Source of the DNA: Turnera subulata | Lineage: Eukaryota > Streptophyta > Magnoliopsida > Malpighiales > Passifloraceae | DNA length: 64,000 nt | Reading direction: 5' to 3' | Assembly: GCA_028386065.3 (NCBI GenBank) | Contig: JAKUCV010001893.1 | Coordinates: 54,578 to 118,577, forward strand | Shown here: positions 52,916 to 64,000 of the stretch, in pieces | How positions within the stretch are numbered: the stretch's first letter is position 1 | Layout: the number at the start of each line of letters is the position of its first letter | The notes under the pieces: generated by a model | Database searches by the model: none | Told to the model about the DNA's origin: nothing | The model's input: the letters and a program-made list of their open reading frames with translations, nothing else | Translations under genes and position numbers: made by a program

Positions 52916-54640
52916 TCGCCCAACAGAAAATATATGGACCGGTTTTTCCTATTCTATATTTCTTTTCCAAACACAACTGGTTTCTTTTGTTTTTCTATCT
53001 TCTGTTGGGGTTGACTGTACAACTGCTTGGGGGTGAACTTTTTGCTTTCAAATACCCTAAAGCCTACACAAACCCAAAAAAATCTACTGGACTTGTTTTT
53101 GGTGTATTGCTTGCATTTTAAATGATTGAGAGAAGGATATCAAATCCTCTCACATCAAACAAACCTCCATAACTAAAACTCTCCGAACCTTACACTCACA
53201 GTGATGGGGTTGACTCATAATAACCATTTAATTTTATATCCTTCCTATATCTATTTATGATACAAATTTATTATATTAGTTTCATAAAAAAATTAATTTA
53301 TGAATAACAATTCCCTATATAGCATTGCACTTTAAGATAATTTTTCTTTATCTAAATTATTAAATGTATGTTAGTAATTTGCTGCTCCGAAATATCGTTT
53401 AATAATATCCATACAATATTTCCATAACTGAAAAGAAAGCATACCAAATTTCGACAAAAAAAAAAAGGAGAAAGCGGGCCAGATGCTCCTCCACTGCCTC
53501 CGCTATCCCCAAATGATTGGTCACCACATCGTCATCGCCAGCTCCAACGACGTCCAGATGCTCTCTGTCATCCTCCAACAATAATACACCCAAAATTTTT
53601 ATAAAATTTATAGAAATAGTTAGTTTAAAAGAGCATGCAAATGATACTTATACTCTTATTGTTTCTTACAAAATAGTAGCTGGTATGATAGTTTTTTTAC
53701 TGGCGTATAATGAATTTAGAGAATTGATGTTCTATGTGTTTGTTTAATTAGACTTCATTGCATTTCCAATTTCAAATTCAAGGAGCTTATCACCAGCATG
53801 AGCTTGATTGGAGCCATTGGTTGGCACATCTTCCGGAGCAACACGTATTATATGTTGCGATAGAAGTGTGTTTATGATATCTCATTAGCATTGCGTTTTT
53901 TGCTGGAGACTGGATCGCTGATAATTGGCTGATCCGCCTACTAGATTGAGTTACCGAGCTGGTACAGTACTCTGTCTTTTCCTTTGTCTTGTTGTCACAG
54001 TACATCATCCTTCTTTCTTTCTTTTACCTTGTTGGAGAGCAACTTAACAAAATCATTGGCTTCCGAGCAAGGTAAATAGCACAAAGAATATATAGAGTAG
54101 AGGACTAACATATTACTCCTTTGCATTGCCATCATTTGATCCTGGACACTGTTAAACAAATTAATTGACAAGAAAATGCTTCAAAGCTTTATTTGATCAA
54201 CTTATTAAAGGAGTTAATTCAACCCTTTCTATTTATTTGATCACTTTCCAATGGTGACAATGTTTGTGGGCAACATTCTTTGGTGGACTTCAAATGATCA
54301 GGATACGTATCTAGAGCTATTACTACTGTGATTACAATTTCTCCCAATTCATTACTGTCCAAATCGGTAGAATTACTGATACTTCCTTCTTTTTTTCTCA
54401 TTTTGAAGAAACTGTAACGATTATTTTTTGAATGTCCTTTTTTTTTTCTGCAATTTGGTCTAAAACTGCTTTTTACTTTTCCGGTTGGGCTTGTGCCCTT
54501 TTAGCACCAATTTTGAGAATTGAGACACAATACTCTGTACAATTATTTTAAATAGTGGATTTGACAATTATTTATCAATTGTCCCAAAGCAGAAGAAGCT
54601 GGACTCTAGTAATTTATTTGGGAAGGCCGTTCAAGGTTCT
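52916..54640. other. Intergenic; flank of duplication
   Basis: The first tens of bases continue the paralogous match to 63204 onward (cttcgcccaacagaaaat against cttcccccaacagaaaat). At about 53483-53584 a short GC-rich island keeps a 33-codon frame (MLLHCLRYPQMIGHH..) within very AT-rich DNA; its origin was not recognised. The rest shows nothing. Confidence 0.4.
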
Positions 54641-54968
54641 GCATTTTTTGGTAACGGAAAAACTAACTATGCTATGAAGTACTTGTGTTGTCGAATATAG
54701 ACATGCTATTAAGTCCAGAAACCATGAAACGATGGGCGGAAGCAATGATCGAAAGAGCAGAGAGCATTCATCTTCACCAAGAACCCAGATAAGTTAGCTA
54801 AGAAGCCACTAATTGTTCCACAAAGGAAAAGAAAAAATGAAACCACAGAGTAAACCAGGCACGTTTATCATAGAGAGCAAAAACTAGTGGCTTAAGATGG
54901 GAAATACGAAGATACATAACTAAAGTTCAGACTGAAATACATCCAAGCGGTTCCAATGTATAACAGCT

Positions 54969-56143
54969 TTAAGCATTCTTCTTGTTAACGAGCTCTTCAA
55001 TAAGATCTGCTGCATCTTGAACGGTGGTAATACTCTGAGCGCTTTCTTCTTCCACACTGATCTCAAATTCTTCCTCAAGTCCCATTACAATCTCAACCTA
55101 GCAGAACAAGTTTAGGCCATTAGTTAAACGAAGTATTATATAGGGTTGGGGAAAACATTCATGTTCTAATTTCTGAGAATTATTATCAAACATGAGACTC
55201 TTAGTTACTCCCATTAACATCCAACAGGACCAAATTAACAAGACTGGCAAAACATGAACAACAATAACCAAAGCATGCCCAAAATGGGATGAAATATATA
55301 GAGAAGAGAAGTGATAAAATGGAGGGTACCGTATCAAGGGAATCAGCACCAAGAGCACTGAATTTTGACTCCCCAGTTACAGGTGTTCCTTCTGCTATGG
55401 CTAGCTGCTTCCTCACAATCTCACATACTCTGTCTACTGTCTCTGATTTTGCCTGCACAACCAAAAAAAATAAAAAATCAGGAACTTGTAATTCCTAATT
55501 CTTCTACACACAACAAATATATCAGCCACGACAACATTCCCGACAAATCAAGACGATCAAAACTCAATAAAAAGAAATGTGAAGATCAAGTCAGCAAAAA
55601 AAATGTCCAAACTTTATCGGTGAAAGCAGCAAATTCCAACAATATCAATTGCCAATAACGAAATCAAGACCAAATTCAACATCTAAAAAGAACAAAGCCA
55701 AAACAAAGGACACATTACCGCGCACGACACTCTATAAGCAGGTCCACCGCGTCGCAGCCTAAGAGAGGGAAAGCTACACCTGGTAACGGAGAGCGACACC
55801 GTATTTGGACTAGAAATCCTGCAGGTTACTGCCTGCTAATATATGAAACCACAATAGTAACTAGTAAGATATCATTTAAGCATCTAAAGTTCAGACCAAA
55901 AAAAATTTAAGCATCTAACTAAACAGCAACGCCAAAGAAAAAACCAATAATCATTTGTAAGTTTAAATAATACTTCACTAACTAATAACTTGTAAATTTG
56001 ACATCATAAAAAAAAAATAAAAAAAAAAACTAAAGAGCAACAAGTATCTCAATGACTGAAGAACATATATTATCTACCCGAGTCGGGTTGAGGGAGAGTG
56101 AAGGAGAGACGGTGGAAAGTGATGCGGCAGCAATGGGGGCCAT
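54969..56143 (-). CDS. Chloroplast acyl carrier protein
   Basis: Carries growing acyl chains for type II fatty-acid synthesis in the plastid stroma. Four exons on the minus strand: 56143-56078, 55832-55719 (or from 55835), 55452-55330, 55097-54969; 143 or 144 aa. Residues 1 to about 60 are a Ser/Thr/Arg-rich transit peptide ending near YRVSCAA. The mature domain has the phosphopantetheine attachment Ser in [18 protein letters not shown] and ends in [13 protein letters not shown]. The length is normal. The exon 2 acceptor is a tandem TAGCAG, allowing an optional Gln. The last exon is duplicated as a remnant at 44572. Confidence 0.93.
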
Positions 56144-58534
56144 TTGTTTTTGAGACTGAAGAAATGAATAGCTAAGTGAGAAAAAAAAAAAGAGGGAGAG
56201 AGATATCAGGAATTGGCGAGTAAGTGAGGAAGTGAAGAAGAAGAAGAGAGTGTCTCGTGTTCTTAAGACTCTGGAGTTAGACCAACTAAACGTGTACGTG
56301 CTTTAAAACTGGTTGTCAGTTTCTCAGTTGTTGTTGGCGGACTTCGATTGTGTCGAAAAATTAATTACTTTTTGAAGCAAACGTGTAAATAAGTTAATTT
56401 TCTTTTTTCATTAACATTGTAAAATAAAATTAGTTCTTGTCAAAAGTGAGTATTCATTCTATTAGTTTTGTATTTGCTATATTTAGTTTGATGTTTTGGA
56501 CTTTGGTTATTTTTCTTTTTCAATTTGCCGTTAGCCTACTAATGGCTACCATGCGAGAGAGAGTACACGCAATGCCATAGTAGATGGGCTAGATTTTTAT
56601 GGCACCGAGTTTTCTGATTTCGAGCTTAGCCTAAAAAGATAGATACAAGGGGGGTACATTTAAAAGAACTTTGTAACTCGAACTTGGCATGCAATTAGTG
56701 GATTTTAATTTATATTTCAACGTAATTGGTTGAATTGGATTTGGACCCAATAAGGAAATAAATGGATCAACTTGCTGGTTGATCTACCAAACCTAACACA
56801 CCTAATTAATTAAGTTGTGTAAATGGGAGTCGCCCATCCATCCACATAAAATCAAAGTATTCTTGGATGACAGTACAGATCAGTAGCTTGTGTAACAGCG
56901 TAAGTTTAAAAGTTTGCATTGGGTCAATAAAACATGAATTTAAGTATAACTGTTATGCTATTTTATTAATTGAATTATTAGAATTTGACATCATTACATC
57001 GTTTAATAGTTTAAAGCATCGTTCTTGTGAATTGACTAGTACTAATAGATATTATGCACGATTAATTAACTAAATGGAATAATATGATCCCGACCCACGG
57101 CCACAAATACCAAAAGAAGATCCCTTGGCATGAAAACAATTCAGAAAAAAAAAAAAAGAAGCTTTTAACGGATTTGGTTTTTACGCACAAAAAATAAAAC
57201 TGTTTTTTTTTTTAAAAAAAATAAATTAAACTGAGGGGAGACTCTCCCGATCCAAACCTCCGGTCCGGGACCGAGGAAATGGGAAGCCCATTAACAACTT
57301 GCAAATATACAAAGGGTATATAGCCCGTGGAGTCTTGGAAGAGATCAGTTTTGTTTATTTTTCGTTTTTTTGGATCACTTTTGGGCCACGTTTCTTCAAA
57401 CAACTTCCAAAAAGGACTTTTGGGCCACGTCTTGCAAACAACTTTTGCGAATTTACTGGGTATAACCCAAAGGATTGGATCCAAGGAACGTGACAGACGA
57501 GAATTCAGCGAAAGTGACTACGGTGATTACCAAAAAAAAAAAAAAATGTGATTATGGTCAGGTTTGTGGTTGTTTTCTTTTCGTCTTTGACAATTGATGT
57601 GTTCAGTGTTCTGCATCACCGACCGGGACTTAACCTTCTCAAAATCATGTTATGAAAAATCAAATTATCTCCTTTTTCCTTTCTTTTCATTGTCTACACT
57701 CTACAGTGACGACAATCCGCTCAAGGAAATCATCCGGGTTATAGATGAATGAATCTCACTCTCTTCAAACTTGTTATTTCATTAGAAGGAAAAAAAAAAA
57801 AAGAAACTTAACTATTTCAAAAGATTTTATGAAAAAATTGGTTAATAAAGTCTTTAGTAATATAGTCTGCAAGCCATCAGGCATTGTGGGTGAATTTAGC
57901 TAACATTACTTTTCCCAGTTGTAGAACTAAAGAGACATTGACTCGGTACTTGTTCATATCTCTTTTTGTTCATTTTGTCAAAGTTAGAAAAAGAAAAAAA
58001 AAAACGAATAAATTCATAGTCTGACGAGAATATGAATATTTTAAGAAATGATTTTTCCCCCCCCCCGAAAGGGATAAGATATGTTATAGCTTAAGCTCCA
58101 TTACTTGTCGAAAAGTTATAGAACAAAACAAAACGAGTACTTGGATGTAAGGGGAGTCTTTTGAACCCAAAATAAAAGTCAAAACTTACTAACAATTACA
58201 CGTTTGGGTTGCACTCTATGAAGAAGACGAAACAGGCACCTAGCTATAGATAGTACCTATGGAATTAATGCAGTTGTTTTTAGGAAACATGCAAGGAAAA
58301 TACGCTACCGAATAAAAAAAAAGCTCGCGCCTACTTTGGCTTATATACAAAGCTATCGTAATTACCCAGTTCCAGCTCTCTCTAGCTATCACATTCTCCG
58401 TCAACCCCCGTTTCTTCATCATAGAATATTGCAGTGAGTAAGCTCGTCTTTCACCACCACAAATTTGTATATATATCTCTTGTTGTTGACTTTTACTTTC
58501 TGCTTATAGTCTTTTGTTTTGTGAGATAAGAGTC
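56144..58534. other. Divergent intergenic region between ACP and VAP genes
   Basis: ACP is read leftward and the VAP-like gene rightward, so both promoters lie here. About 56816-58534 is duplicated at 44682-45776. A conserved block ctgggtataacccaaagg (57459-57476; 45344-45361) lies in both copies about 1.1 kb and 0.4 kb before the respective start codons. No gene is seen. Confidence 0.5.
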
Positions 58535-61500
58535 ATGACAACTGAGCTTTTGGAAATTTATCCTCCCGAACTCAAGTTTACATGTAAGTATTTTGCTTCT
58601 GTTCTGTTCTTTTGTTTATATTTTGATCTTTTTCGTCTTTCTACAGACTATGTTAACGCCAATATCTGCGTATTATGTGCATATATATAGTTGAGTTGAG
58701 GAAACAAAGCTCGTGTTCAAATCAGCTGATCAATAGGTCTGATCATTTCATAGCGTTCAAGGTGAAAAGCAAAAAAGAACGAAGAAGCTTGGTTATTTTG
58801 GCCTAGAGGATATTCTTGGGTAGATATCTAATCGATGACTTGGTAAAAATTTATTTGCAGCTGAAGACTACATCTCCAAGAAACTATGTTGTGCGGCCTA
58901 ACATGGGCATTCTCAAGCCCAAGGAAACTTGTGATCTAACATGTAAACCCTTGAACCCTAAGTGAAAAGTTTCTGAATTATGTGGTTGTAACATCCTGCA
59001 TTACCATGATTTTTTGAAAAATGAGAAAGAAAGAGAAAAACTTGTATGATGGGTTTGTTTCACTAGGTCAACTCTGTGGAAATGAGAAGGTAGATGTTGT
59101 TTAAGTATGTTGATAAATGAATTCTGATCATCAGCAGAAAAGGTTGTGCTAGGAAAAACTGAATGTTATTGTTGCAAGTACTTAGAATTCCCCACTTGTT
59201 CTATCAGATTCAGAATTAGGAACACTAGAAAATGAGTCAAACAGGGAATATGAATTGGAATTTGGAACTAGTACTGTTCTCTTTTAATTTTTGTTCTTGT
59301 CAAGCAGAAACTTCCGTTTTGATGATTACTGCATTCGTTTATTTCTGTTGCAGTTACCATGCAATCTCTAACTGAAGCACCGCCTTATTTAGAGAGCAAG
59401 GACAAATTCATGGTTCAAAGCACAATTGTTCCGATTGGAACGACCAAAAAGGACATTGCACATGCCATGGTTAGAAGCTAGAATTGATCGTTTCCTTTTG
59501 ATTTAGGCTGTTTTGCTTGACAATAACCTGAAGCTGCTTTTTTTTTTGCTTGTAATAAGATTTTAAACTCTGTTTATTGTTTCTTTCAATGGAAGTTTTC
59601 TAAACATGGTGGAAAATATGTTGAAGAGAAGAAGCTGAGAATCATTCTCGCAAGGTTACCTGTTTATCCAGTTACATGTACAGAGACATTAGAATTTGTT
59701 AGCCCTGAAGCAAGAGAATCAAGACTAAGAGAGGTATGCTAGCTCTTCAACATAAGCAGACAAAACTTAAATAGGCTAGTGAGATCATCATACTCGAAGC
59801 CTAGAAACCGATACTACTGAATTTTTGGGGCCTATGCAGGTTTTAGGAGTGATGACCAAAATCACTAAACCACTGCAGAGGATCTTATCTCCATCTCCAA
59901 AGCACATAAGCAGCATGTTTTCTTCTGATCCTTCTAATCTTGAATCCGAAACCGTGCCACTTCTGATTCGGGAAGCAACAGGAGATGATCCTGGCAGCTA
60001 TAATGTGCCGCCCACCCAACCAGGTGAATACTCTTTTTGTACACTTCATCCATTAACACATAACTAAACAAACAAGTTTCCGGAGAAGTCACGACTGCTA
60101 TAGCCATTGACTTCTTTTTTGAGTTAGGAATCATGACCACAGAGCTTTTGGAGATTAATCCTACTACACTCAAGTTCACAAGTTAGTATTTTCTTCTCTT
60201 TACCTTGATTGTTACTCTCCGGTGATCATATTATAATTGTTATGTTAATGTGAATTTGATTACATGTTCCCACAAAATATATCAGTATGCTCATGATTTT
60301 AGTTCCTCTTTTTTATGGTTTTGATCAACACTTCATGCATTGTCTCTGACTTCATTAAAAATTTTACGAACTCTTCAATTCTGTATACATACAGTTGCTG
60401 AGTGGAAGAAACAAAGCTCATGCTCAATTCAACTGATCAATAAGACCAACCAGAATGTTGCCTTCAAGGTGATGTACCATGAAAATGCTGTCAAAAGCTT
60501 CTACTCTCTAAAGAAAAGAGATTTATCATTTGGCTACAAGTATCTATATAGATACATGGTTGCCTACCTAACTACTTGTTGAATTTATGGCCAGGTTAAG
60601 ACTACAGTTCCGAAACTCTATTTTGTGCGGCCTAACATAAGTACTATTAAGCCCAAGGAATCTTGTGATGTCACGTGTAAATCCTCTAATCTCTTGCCAA
60701 AATTTACGAATATTAGTCAGGTGCTTCTGGATCTTCTTACCTAGCAGAAAATATGGCTTTAAATTTCATTGTTTCGCTCACTGTTTGCTGCAGTTACCAT
60801 GCAATCTGTGAACAACGGGGCTCTTAATTTTCGAAAGGAACACAAGTTTCTGATTCAGAGTACGGTTCTTCCATTAGGAACAAGTGTAGAGAACATTCCA
60901 TCTGACATGGTTAGAATTCGTCCTGATCTTTTGACTCAGGCAGTGTCTTTAAAACCAGTTTGCAGCCTTTAGTTGTTAGGATTTATTGTGCTCAGTTTAG
61001 TGTTTATGTGTTTCCTTGCGTGGCAGTTTTCAAAACATAGTACGAATTACATTGAAGAGAAGAAGCTGAGTGTAGTTCACATTTTAGTAGACTCAATGTT
61101 TCTCCCTAGGGAGCCAGAGGAGTTGAAGTCAGAGCTAGCAGAGCTAACCCAGCAAAATAGGTAGGTGGTCAATTCCTCTCTTTCAAAAGGAAATTCATCT
61201 TGAAGATTTCTATTGTATGGAATCCATTTAAACTGGAATCAAGTTGTTTATTGTTCTTGTTTAAAGTCTAACCTTTATTTTGCATTTATTTTTTCCCGCA
61301 TGGGTAAGCCTCACCACCACAAAGCTTTTAGAAGTTTATCCGGCTGAACTCAAGTTTATGTGTAAGTAGTTGCTTATTTCTCTTCACTACTCTGATCAAA
61401 GTGTTGATCATGCTTTTAGCAATAGTACATACTTTTCATTGGATATGTTTGTGNNNNNNNNNNNNNNNNNNNNNNNNNNNNNNNNNNNNNNNNNNNNNNN

Positions 61501-62890
61501 NNNNNNNNNNNNNNNNNNNNNNNNNNNNNNNNNNNNNNNNNNNNNNNNNNNNNNNNNNNNNNNNNNNNNNNNNNNNNNNNNNNNNNNNNNNNNNNNNNNN
61601 NNNNNNNNNNNNNNNNNNNNNNNNNNNNNNNNNGTGTGTACTTCAAGTTCTTGAAAAACTTTTAGTTCCTATATATATTCTAACGAACTCTTCATAATTA
61701 TATGTGATATGTAGTTGTGCCGAAAGTACGATGCTCGTGCTCCATGCAACTGATTAATACTTCCGATGAGTATGTTGCCTTCAAGGTAATTGATAGTACT
61801 TGAAATGGTGTCAAAACTTGGCCAGAGAAAAAGAAAAGAATAATCTTGGTTAAGAAGATGTCCAGGGTCTAACGAATTGGTGAAATCTATTGGCAGGTGA
61901 AGACTTCATCTGTAAAAATGTATTGTGTGCGGCCTAACGTTGGCATTATTGAGCCGAAAGCAACCTGTAACTTTACTGGTATGTCTTTGAGAATCCCCTC
62001 TTACCTGCTTGGAATCAACTTAAACTTTCTCTTAATTGTGGGATCTATAACATCCTTTTTCTTTTTTTGGCTATTGCAGTTACCAGGCAATATCAGACTG
62101 TTGCTCCACCTAATCTGGAATGCAAAGACAAGTTCTTGGTTCAGAGCAGAATTGTTCCTTTTGGGACAACTGGAAAGGACATTACTGCCAACATGGTTCG
62201 AGTTTATTAGTTTTTTCTTTTCTTTTCTCTTTTGATTGTTTCCCTAGAGTGAATTTGGAGGATTAATTCATCCCAACAAACTTTTTCTTGCATGTCAGTT
62301 TTCTGTGGACAATGGGAAATTCATTGCAGAAACAAAGTTTAAGGTGGTGCTAGTTAGTCCACCCCATTCTCTTGCCCTACATCCAGATACTACAGAGTTG
62401 AAGAAAGAACCTAATCATGGCGCTGACAACATTTCGCCACCTGACGACGAGAAGGGAAGCCCAGTATTTGTCTATTGGGATACGGCGCCCGAATCAAAAC
62501 CACCAGTAAAGGCTTCGAGACTAAGACAGGTCTGTTCCCAGTACCTGTAGTTAACTTAAGATTGCCTCATATCTTTGTTATTTTCAGGTTGAATTTGCTA
62601 CATAGTAAATGAAACGTTTTTTTGGGCCCTGTTTTTTATTCTTAAATCTTGATCTTTATAGTCTTGTGATCGGTGTGATGTGATTTCAAGAGACTAATTT
62701 GTGCGAATATGTGCAGGTATTTGGGCTGATGACTAAACTACTGCAGAGGGTTTTGCTTCCATTCCAGAAGCACAGGGCCCGAGTATTGTCTTCTTCAGAA
62801 TCTTCAGGTCTTGATTCCGTCGCCGTGCCACTTCTCAATGGGAAAAGTTCAGACCAGGGTAGCTATGATTGGGCTAACCAATGGCAGTAA
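58535..62890 (+). CDS. VAP27-like protein with three tandem MSP domains
   Basis: VAP proteins are ER adaptors whose MSP domain binds FFAT-type peptides at membrane contact sites. Seventeen exons: 58535-58583, 58691-58761, 58861-58942, 59354-59469, 59596-59733, 59840-60023, 60128-60181, 60395-60468, 60595-60676, 60794-60909, 61027-61160, 61309-61361, 61715-61785, 61897-61978, 62080-62195, 62299-62529, 62717-62890; 608 aa. The same five-exon MSP set occurs three times, starting ELLEIYPPELKF, ELLEINPTTLKF and KLLEVYPAELKF, each with a VRPN block (VVRPNMGI, FVRPNIST, CVRPNVGI). Modules 1 and 3 end with a related tail exon (VLGVMTKITKPLQRI / VFGLMTKLLQRVLL); module 2 lacks it. All junction phases join, including 6-7 (PPTQPGIMTTE) and 11-12. 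No transmembrane anchor follows. It could instead be separate genes; a cDNA would decide. Confidence 0.8.
61454..61633. other. Assembly gap, 180 N
   Basis: The gap lies in the intron between exons 12 and 13 of the VAP-like gene. It should not remove coding sequence, because the flanking exons join in phase. Confidence 0.98.
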
Positions 62891-63753
62891 TCTTTTCACA
62901 CAGCCCAACATTACAAGAGATCCTCAATATTGGAGTTCACTGGAGACCAGAGAGAATTATAATATTGATTTACCTTTTTGTTCTTTGTATCTATCTTATT
63001 TTGCCATTGGAATGGATAACGTGAGAGTGTGTAGCATCGTTTCAAAGACAGATTTCACTCACCTTTTATTTATTTTTTTTAGCTAACTAGATTTTTAACA
63101 TCTGGAATTTAGTCGTAGTTTTTTTCTTTTTTTGTCAACAGTCGGTTACTTATTAGTACTACTCGTAAAAATTTGCTTAATATCCAATGAATCACTAAAA
63201 TCTTCCCCCAACAGAAAATGTCAGAAATTTTCGTGACGGTGTAATAGAAATATTGTTGACAATAAAATTGTGACAGATATGTCGTCCTTTCGTGTTTCTA
63301 TAATGAGAACATCGTGGCTTTTTCTTTATTGCAATAGAATATTCTTCAAAGGATGGCGAATTGAGAGTTAGACAAAAATTGTTTATCTGAAATGGACTGG
63401 TCCACTTTGCCTGGATGAGCCTTAGTTTTTATTTATATGTCACATTGCTATAGTATGATTTTTTTTTTGTCGCAAACATAAGAAATTGCTACAGTATGAA
63501 TTGACTCTCTCCAAGAATAAGGTAACATAAATTTCTTACTACAAGAAACATTACCAAAATTCCAACGTACACCTAAATCGGAAACAGCTTATAAATAAAT
63601 GATTTTTTTTGGTTTCAAATGAGTCAATGGAAAGTCAACCCCCAGAAGAAGGAAGAAAAGAGAAAGAAGAAAAGAGGATACTGAAGAGCTACAAAAATCT
63701 AACAAATTATATCCAAATTCTCTCTCCCCTAACTACCATTTCTCCCCTGAAAT
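62891..63753. other. 3' flank of the VAP-like gene
   Basis: It contains the paralogous empty LINE site (63186-63203) and otherwise AT-rich sequence with no gene. Confidence 0.5.
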
Positions 63754-64000
63754 GACTAGGGCTGAGAAACAAACCGTGCCGATCGAGCCGAGCTGATACC
63801 GAGGTTAAACCGACGGTAATGACTCGAAAAATAGGTAAACCGCCTCACAAGGCACCCCACATTTTTATACCGTGCCGAATTAAACCGCCTCATGAGACGG
63901 TCGGCTGTGTTCGAACCGTCGGTATTCGGCACAGGTCGATACCGCTCGGCCCAACACACACCCACCCAACCCAAATTTTCCTACCCAACCAAATTACCCC
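63754..64000 (+). mobile_element. Left part of a hAT-like MITE (cut by window end)
   Basis: A GC-rich block in AT-rich surroundings begins ctagggctgagaaac, similar to the ends of many plant hAT MITEs. It is full of ccgtgccgatcgagccgag / cggtattcggcac type words that partly pair with each other. No transposase is seen. Confidence 0.4.

Larger units (their letters stand above)
54641..63215. repeat. Right, intact copy of the tandem duplication
   Basis: Counterpart of 44248-46776 and the start of the sequence after the LINE (52898 on). It holds the intact ACP gene and the complete VAP27-like gene, with about 1.7 kb and 4 kb that the left copy lacks. Confidence 0.8.

Noticed and set aside
59825..60067. 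Separate small gene beginning MGPMQVLGVMTK
   Set aside because: This is the tail exon (59840-60023) of MSP module 1, read from a chance upstream start through the acceptor.

Overview
The window is nuclear DNA of a flowering plant, most likely a eudicot. It has multi-exon genes with GT-AG introns, AT-rich introns, plant-specific families (SPLAYED, RUNKEL, a chloroplast acyl carrier protein, a classical arabinogalactan protein, VAP27-like MSP-domain proteins) and plant-type LTR and LINE retroelements. One assembly gap of 180 N lies at 61454-61633. The species cannot be named from the sequence.

Layout. 1-11.1 kb is a repeat-rich, gene-poor flank. It holds a Ty3/gypsy-like LTR remnant, a LINE endonuclease scrap, a copia-like element on the minus strand, a TIR element, a frameshifted F-box pseudogene, a tRNA-derived SINE head, a 344-bp inverted-repeat element with an snRNA-type promoter motif in its loop, and several tandem repeats. 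13.06-32.67 kb (minus) is one complete 35-exon gene for the SWI/SNF2 chromatin remodeller SYD, about 3428 aa. 35.27-41.37 kb (plus) is a complete 10-exon gene for the Fused/RUNKEL-type kinase-HEAT protein, about 1354 aa. 43.2 kb carries a single-exon arabinogalactan-protein gene.

44.2-63.2 kb is an old tandem duplication. The right copy has an intact chloroplast acyl-carrier-protein gene (54969-56143, minus) followed by a 17-exon VAP27-like gene (58535-62890, plus). That gene appears to encode three MSP domains in tandem in one reading frame. The left copy (44.25-46.78 kb) keeps only the last ACP exon and a broken start of the VAP gene. It was then hit by an LTR-retroelement fragment and by a 6.1-kb L1-type LINE (46777-52897) with a perfect 18-bp target-site duplication, whose empty site survives at 63186-63203.

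The genes do not form a pathway: chromatin remodelling, cytokinesis, cell-wall glycoprotein, plastid fatty-acid synthesis and ER contact-site adaptor functions sit side by side. The most unusual items are (1) the triple-MSP gene, whose exon phases are all compatible; (2) three unrelated series of short hairpins, two with covarying stems and similar loops, in the left-flank retroelements; and (3) the inverted-repeat element carrying a USE+TATA pair at Pol II snRNA-gene spacing. All exon junctions were read by eye from splice signals, frame and remembered family sequences; no search was run.
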